From: Planctomycetia bacterium
GTDB taxonomy: Bacteria > Planctomycetota > Planctomycetia > Pirellulales > JACPPG01
DNA: 49,360 nt
NCBI GenBank assembly: GCA_016191115.1
Contig: JACPPG010000016.1
Span: 1-49,360, forward strand
Direction: 5' to 3'
The notes beneath the pieces were generated by a model. It did not search any database. It had not been told where the DNA came from and saw only the letters and a list, made by a program, of their open reading frames with translations. Below are positions 45,102-49,360 of the stretch, one piece after another (within the stretch, counting starts at the first letter, position 1; each line of letters begins with the position of its first letter). Position numbers and translations under genes: made by a program.

Positions 45102-46547
45102 ATGTGTCCAGCGCTAGAAGCCCTGGTTGCCGCGCGGCCTGGCAGCCGCCCGCACAAGAGAATTCAGGGACGGAAATCTGGCCAGAAAGTTGCCCGCCGG
45201 GGGGCCGAGCGGCCCGCCCTGCAAGCGGCGACGGTCGCGGGCCCAGGCCGCGAGCCGAAGAGGCGAGTAAGCTGGCAGCCATTCCCCACCGGCGTTCGTC
45301 TCGTGACCGGCTGCGCCGGGGACCATCCGTCCGTCCATCACCTGCTCACGGCGATTTTCCAGGGGCCGACGCGGGACGCGTTCTACGGCGCGCTCGACGA
45401 CCCGTTCTATGAGCCGCGCGACCGGCTGCTGATCAAACGCAACGACCAGATCGTCTCGCATTTGCTCGTGAGCAAGCGGGTAATGCACTTCGGATCGCTC
45501 TGTTTCCCGGTGGATTGCCTGTCGTGGCTGGGGACGCTGCCCGAGTTTCGCGAGCAGGGGCTGGCCACGCGGCTGGTTCGCGCGACCGAGGAGACGCTCG
45601 CGCGCGACGGGGCCGTTATGGGCGTTCTGAAGACCAGAATTCCGCACTTTTTCCGCCGTTTCGGTTGGGCGATGTGCGGGCGGCACAGCCAGGCTCAGGC
45701 GGGCAGCCGCGACTTGCTCGCGCAGTTGTCGGCCCGCGGCCTCGTGCCCGGCGAGTCGAGCGTCGCCATCCGCCCGTGGCGGCAGGTAGAGCTGCCCGCC
45801 GTGATGCGCCTGTATCGCGAAAGGACGGCCGGCCGCGCCGGTCATTTCGAGCGGACCGAGGCCTACTGGCGGTGGCTCGTGAGCCGCAAGAGCTTCGAGC
45901 GGATTTACGTGGCTATCGACGGGCCCGACAACTTCGAGCTTCAGGACGATCCGGCCAGGCTCGTCGGCTATTTGATCACAAGCGAGGATCGCGTCCTGGA
46001 GCTGGCCGCGGCGGGCACGCATCCGCACGTCGCCCGCGAGCTCCTGGCCCGCGCGTGCAGCGAAGCGATCGAGCGCGACAGCCACACGGTGACTTTGCAC
46101 GCGCCGCCGGACGATCCGCTGTTTGAAATCTTCGAGATCGCCGGGGGGACGCTGCAGTGCTCGGAGTCGAACCAGGGCGAAGTGTTCATGGTCCGCCTGA
46201 CCAACCCCGCCGCCATGCTGCGGCTCCTGTGCCCCGAATTGCACCGCCGCGCGGACGTCGCCGGACTGGCCCGCCCGTGCGAGCTGGGCATGCTGGTCGA
46301 CGGCGAAAAGTACCGTCTGGCGATCTCGCGCCGCAGCGTCAAGGCGGGCCGCCACAAGATCGGCCGCAGCTACCTGGCCATGACGAGCGCCAATTTCACA
46401 CGGCTCCTGTTGGGACACCTCGACCTGGACGAGGCGATCTCCGCCGGCCGGGTGCGTGCTAGCACGCAACTGGCCGCCGAAACGGCCCGCGTCCTCTTCC
46501 CCCGGCTACCGCTATGGCGCCCGCCGCTGGACGAGCTGTCGACGTAG
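45102..46547 (+). CDS. GNAT N-acetyltransferase, Eis-like two-part protein
   Basis: The 481-residue protein has a basic low-complexity N-terminus (1-60) and then an acetyltransferase domain (about 65-235) with the acetyl-CoA motif LPEFREQGLATRLVRATEE. The middle (YRERTAGRAGHFERTEAYWRWLV) and the C-terminal part (SCP2-like by position) resemble the Eis group of multi-domain GNATs. The substrate is not predictable. AAAGGA sits 9-14 bp before the ATG at 45102 and supports that start, although the frame is open far upstream. It is the third gene of the GT2 operon. Confidence 0.8.
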   Translation: MCPALEALVAARPGSRPHKRIQGRKSGQKVARRGAERPALQAATVAGPGREPKRRVSWQPFPTGVRLVTGCAGDHPSVHHLLTAIFQGPTRDAFYGALDDPFYEPRDRLLIKRNDQIVSHLLVSKRVMHFGSLCFPVDCLSWLGTLPEFREQGLATRLVRATEETLARDGAVMGVLKTRIPHFFRRFGWAMCGRHSQAQAGSRDLLAQLSARGLVPGESSVAIRPWRQVELPAVMRLYRERTAGRAGHFERTEAYWRWLVSRKSFERIYVAIDGPDNFELQDDPARLVGYLITSEDRVLELAAAGTHPHVARELLARACSEAIERDSHTVTLHAPPDDPLFEIFEIAGGTLQCSESNQGEVFMVRLTNPAAMLRLLCPELHRRADVAGLARPCELGMLVDGEKYRLAISRRSVKAGRHKIGRSYLAMTSANFTRLLLGHLDLDEAISAGRVRASTQLAAETARVLFPRLPLWRPPLDELST

Positions 46548-46604
46548 GCCTATCACGGCGCTAAGGCTGAAATGGTTCGATGCCAGTGGCCGCCACCACG
46601 CCCC

Positions 46605-46761
46605 CAGGGTCATTCTGTTTTTCAAAATGGCGAGGCGGGAAAATAGGACTGGCTCCGAGCATAAACAGCGCAAGCTCTTTCAGACCAACGTTTCGTCTCG
46701 GTGCCTGTCCCACTTTCCCGCCGGTGCGCCGCCGGCAAGCTTGAATCTGTGAACGGCCCTG
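46605..46761 (-). mobile_element. MITE-like element, copy 7 (full length)
   Basis: This 157-bp copy is flanked by ACCACGCCCC (46595-46604) and ATCACGCCCC (46762-46771), a 10-bp direct repeat with one difference. Confidence 0.9.
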
Positions 46762-46802
46762 CATCACGCCCCGCAGCCGGTTGCCCAGCGTGGCATCGCT
46801 GT

Positions 46803-48860
46803 CTATCGCCCAAGCGCCGCCTTGGCTTCCGCCACCACGTGATCGGCGGTAATGCCGAAATGCTTGAAGAGCGCGCCGCCGGGGGCGCTTGCCCCGTAGC
46901 CGTGCATGCCGACAAACCGTCCTTGAAGACCCAGGTAGCGCTCCCAGCCGAGCTCGATGCCCGACTCGACGCCGACCCGCGCCGTGACCGCGGGCGGCAG
47001 CACGCTGTCACGATATTCAGGCGTCTGCTGCTCAAACAGCTCCCAGCAGGGCATGCTCACGACGCGCGACTTGATGCCCGCGGCCGAGAGCGTCTCGTGC
47101 GCCGCGACGCACAGCGACACTTCGCTGCCGGTGGCCAAGAGCAGCACCTCGGGCCGTCCACCCGGTGCGTCGGCCAGGATGTAGGCCCCGCGAGCGACGC
47201 CCGACGCCGCCGCGTATTTCGCGCGGTCGAGCGTGGGAAGGTTCTGCCGCGTCAGCGACAGCGCCGCCGGCCGATCCTTGAGCTGCACGATCACCCGGTA
47301 CGACTCGGCCACTTCGTTGGCGTCGCCCGGCCGGAAGAACAGCAACCGCGGGATCGCCCGCAGCGCCATGTAGTGCTCGACGGGCTGGTGCGTGGGGCCG
47401 TCCTCGCCCAGGCCGATCGAGTCGTGCGTGTAGACGTGGATCACGGGCAGGCCCATGATCGCGGCCAGCCGCAGCGAGGGACGCAGATAGTCGCTGAACA
47501 CCAGAAATGTCGAAGCGTACGGCCGCAGGTACGAGAGCGCCATGCCGTTGGTGGCCGCGGCCATGCCGTGTTCGCGGATGCCGTAGTGCATGTTGCGGCC
47601 CGCCTCGGTCGCCGAGAACGTGCCGGCGCCATCGAACTCCAAGAGCGTCATGGTCGAGGGCGCCAGATCGCCGGCCCCGCCCAACAGCCACGGGATGCGC
47701 TGCGCAAGCGCGTTGAGCACCTTGCCGCTCGACACGCGGGTGGCCAGGCCCTTGGCGTCCGCCGGAAACGTCGGTAGCGCCTGCTCCCAGCCGTCCGGCA
47801 GGTCGCGGGCCTGCATCCTGCGCCACTGGTTGGCCAAGTCCGCATGCTCGCCGGCGAAGCGGTCGAACTGGGCTTGCCAATCTTTCTCGAGTCGCGCGCC
47901 GCGGGCGCCGACCTTGGCGGCGAAGTCCTTGCGCACGTCGTCGGGCACAAGGAACTTGGCGTCCGGGGGCCACCCGTAGACCTCCTTTGTGAGGCGGACC
48001 TCGTCCTCGCCCAAGGGCGCGCCGTGGGCCGAGTGCGTGTCCTGCTTGTGCGGCGCGCCGTAGGCGATGTGGCTGCGGACGATGATCATGGTCGGCGCGT
48101 CGTCGGTGGCCAGGAATGTCTTATACGCCGCGGAAAGGGCATCGAGATCGTTCGCATCGGCGACGTGGATCACGCGCCAACCATAGCCCTCGAACCGGGT
48201 GCCGACGTCCTCGCTGAAGGCGAGCCTGGTCTCCCCCTCGATCGTGATGTGGTTGTCGTCGTAAATCCAGCAGAGGTTGGCGAGCTTCAGGTGCCCGGCC
48301 AGCGAAGCGGCCTCGCCCGAGATGCCCTCCATCATGTCGCCGTCGCTGCACAGGGCGTAAATGTTGTAGTCGAACAGATCGTAGCCCGGCTTGTCGAAAT
48401 GGCCGTGCAGCCAGCGCTGGGCGATGGCCATGCCGACCGAATTGCCGACCCCCTGGCCCAACGGGCCTGTTGTAGTCTCGACGCCGGTCGTATCGCCGTA
48501 TTCGGGATGGCCTGGGCAGCGGCTGTGCAGTTGGCGGAACTGCTTGACCTGCTCCAGCGGCACGGCCAGCTCGCCGGTCGGCCGGCCGTCGGGCCCAAGC
48601 TGCTTCACGCCCGCCAGGTGCAGCGTGGCGTAGAGCAGCATCGACGCATGCCCGCAGGAGAGCACGAAGCGGTCCCGGCCGGGCCAGAGTGGATGCTCCG
48701 GGTCGTACCGCAGCACGCGTGTCCACAGCGAATAGGCCACGGGCGCGAGCGCCATGGGCGTGCCGGGATGGCCGGAGTTGGCCGCCTGCACGGCGTCCAT
48801 CGCCAGGGTGCGGATGGTGTTGATCGAAAGCTGTTCGATACTGATCGAGGTGGTGGCCAT
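46803..48860 (-). CDS. tkt: Transketolase
   Basis: Transketolase moves two-carbon units between sugar phosphates in the pentose phosphate pathway, using thiamine diphosphate. The 685-residue length is normal. The order of parts is right: SIEQLSINTIRTLAMDAVQAANSGHPG (start trimmed), FVLSCGHASMLLYA, GPLGQGVGNSVGMAIA, the cofactor loop CSDGDMMEGISGEAASLAG with the later Asn in DDNHITIEG, then pyrimidine-domain GIREHGMAA and HDSIGLGEDGPTHQP, and the C-terminal GSEVSLCVAAHE. Start is MATTS at 48860; an alternative Met lies 4 codons upstream. Confidence 0.96.
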   Translation of the reverse strand: MATTSISIEQLSINTIRTLAMDAVQAANSGHPGTPMALAPVAYSLWTRVLRYDPEHPLWPGRDRFVLSCGHASMLLYATLHLAGVKQLGPDGRPTGELAVPLEQVKQFRQLHSRCPGHPEYGDTTGVETTTGPLGQGVGNSVGMAIAQRWLHGHFDKPGYDLFDYNIYALCSDGDMMEGISGEAASLAGHLKLANLCWIYDDNHITIEGETRLAFSEDVGTRFEGYGWRVIHVADANDLDALSAAYKTFLATDDAPTMIIVRSHIAYGAPHKQDTHSAHGAPLGEDEVRLTKEVYGWPPDAKFLVPDDVRKDFAAKVGARGARLEKDWQAQFDRFAGEHADLANQWRRMQARDLPDGWEQALPTFPADAKGLATRVSSGKVLNALAQRIPWLLGGAGDLAPSTMTLLEFDGAGTFSATEAGRNMHYGIREHGMAAATNGMALSYLRPYASTFLVFSDYLRPSLRLAAIMGLPVIHVYTHDSIGLGEDGPTHQPVEHYMALRAIPRLLFFRPGDANEVAESYRVIVQLKDRPAALSLTRQNLPTLDRAKYAAASGVARGAYILADAPGGRPEVLLLATGSEVSLCVAAHETLSAAGIKSRVVSMPCWELFEQQTPEYRDSVLPPAVTARVGVESGIELGWERYLGLQGRFVGMHGYGASAPGGALFKHFGITADHVVAEAKAALGR

Positions 48861-49033
48861 TTTTGGGGTCAACGTGCTTGCGGGATGTTGATGCGCCGCC
48901 GCGGTTTGAGCAAGAATCTCAAATCCCAGATTTGAGTCTCGACCGTCAAGGGACCGCCCGCGGACTACAGCGGATGAATCCCGCTGAGTCTAGGGGGGCG
49001 GCGGAAACGAGTCAACGCGGAGAGGACAGTCCG

Positions 49034-49190
49034 CAGGGCCGTTCTGTTTTTCAAAATGGCGAGGCGGGAAAATGGGACTGGCTCCGAGCATTAACAGCGC
49101 AAGTCCTTTCAGACCAACGTTGCCTCTCGGTGCCTGTCCCACTTTCCCGCCGGTGCGCCGCCGGCAAGCTTGAATCTGTGAACGGCCCTG
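49034..49190 (-). mobile_element. MITE-like element, copy 8 (full length)
   Basis: This 157-bp copy is flanked by GGACAGTCCG (49024-49033) and GGACTGTCCG (49191-49200), a 10-bp direct repeat with one difference. It lies directly upstream of a transposase fragment. Confidence 0.9.
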
Positions 49191-49221
49191 GGACTGTCCG
49201 CTGGCTCGTCGGAGCGCTCGC

Positions 49222-49360
49222 AGCACGGGCGATTTCAGCGAGGCATTGGCCGCGCTGGTGGGGCCTGAGGCGCGCGGCCTGTCGGCCTCGACGATCACGC
49301 GGCTCAAGACGAGCTGGGAAGACGAGTTCCAGCAGTGGAACAACAGATCCTTGGAGGGGA
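49222..49360 (+). pseudogene. IS256-family transposase fragment (5' truncated, runs off the window)
   Basis: From 49222 the frame reads STGDFSEALAALVGPEARG, then LSASTITRLKTSWEDEFQQW and NNRSLEG to the right edge. This matches the start of the conserved region of IS256/Mutator-type transposases (STGDF...L, then WxxEFxxWxxRxL). The 100 or so residues that normally come before are missing; the upstream bases in this frame (LARRSAR) do not continue the family. The 5' end was therefore lost. The continuation outside the window is unknown. Confidence 0.75.

Overview
The window looks like a chromosomal segment from a member of the Planctomycetota, most probably the order Pirellulales. The reasons are the high GC content, the adjacent DUF1587/1592/1588/1585 cytochrome and DUF1552 genes (9208-12879), a DUF1559 pseudopilin with an H-x9-DG type C-terminus, a dockerin plus PEP-CTERM protein, many proteins with CxxCH haem motifs and signal peptides, and very frequent intergenic hairpin repeats. 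No rRNA, CRISPR array or complete prophage was seen. There is one tRNA (Ser, GCT).

Layout. 1-6700: end of an unknown gene, a membrane-anchored CxxCH protein, soluble transhydrogenase SthA, and two hypothetical proteins. 6700-13000: a single-domain response regulator behind a long structured leader, a membrane glycosyltransferase, and the planctomycete cytochrome/DUF1552 pair. 13300-18170: an SDR oxidoreductase, a penicillin-acylase-type Ntn hydrolase, and an M28 peptidase with two PDZ domains. 18500-22090: tRNA-Ser, a broken antitoxin-like gene, a Tat-exported amidohydrolase, and GlmS. 22346-25614: promoter, cobalamin riboswitch, DUF1559 pseudopilin, a DUF4465-dockerin-PEP-CTERM protein, and an overlapping methyltransferase. 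25795-31775: AroE-like dehydrogenase, agmatine deiminase, a lower-GC two-gene unit with a HEPN-type motif, an alpha/beta hydrolase, and a TPR protein. 32132-41016: two exported thioredoxin-fold proteins, a response regulator, GlyA, a c-type cytochrome, an ankyrin-PQQ fusion, Fmt and Def. 41159-49360: a frameshifted zinc-ribbon gene, a Nif3-like protein, a GT2 / unknown / GNAT operon, transketolase, and the truncated start of an IS256-type transposase.

Two things stand out. First, the cobalamin-riboswitch unit at 22390-24809 puts a DUF4465 domain, the domain of the B12-binding surface protein BtuH of Bacteroides, onto a planctomycete dockerin/PEP-CTERM architecture with a pseudopilin gene in front. 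This suggests an uncharacterised B12 capture system at the cell surface. Second, a 157-bp non-coding element with ends CAGGGYCRTTC occurs eight times. Five copies are full length, and all five are flanked by 10-bp exact or near-exact direct repeats. This makes it a MITE-like mobile family. One copy sits inside another intergenic hairpin repeat, and a second truncated copy also lies between the arms of a repeat.

Genes were called by reading frame, domain motifs and start context. Function names rest on motif recognition only; no database search was run.
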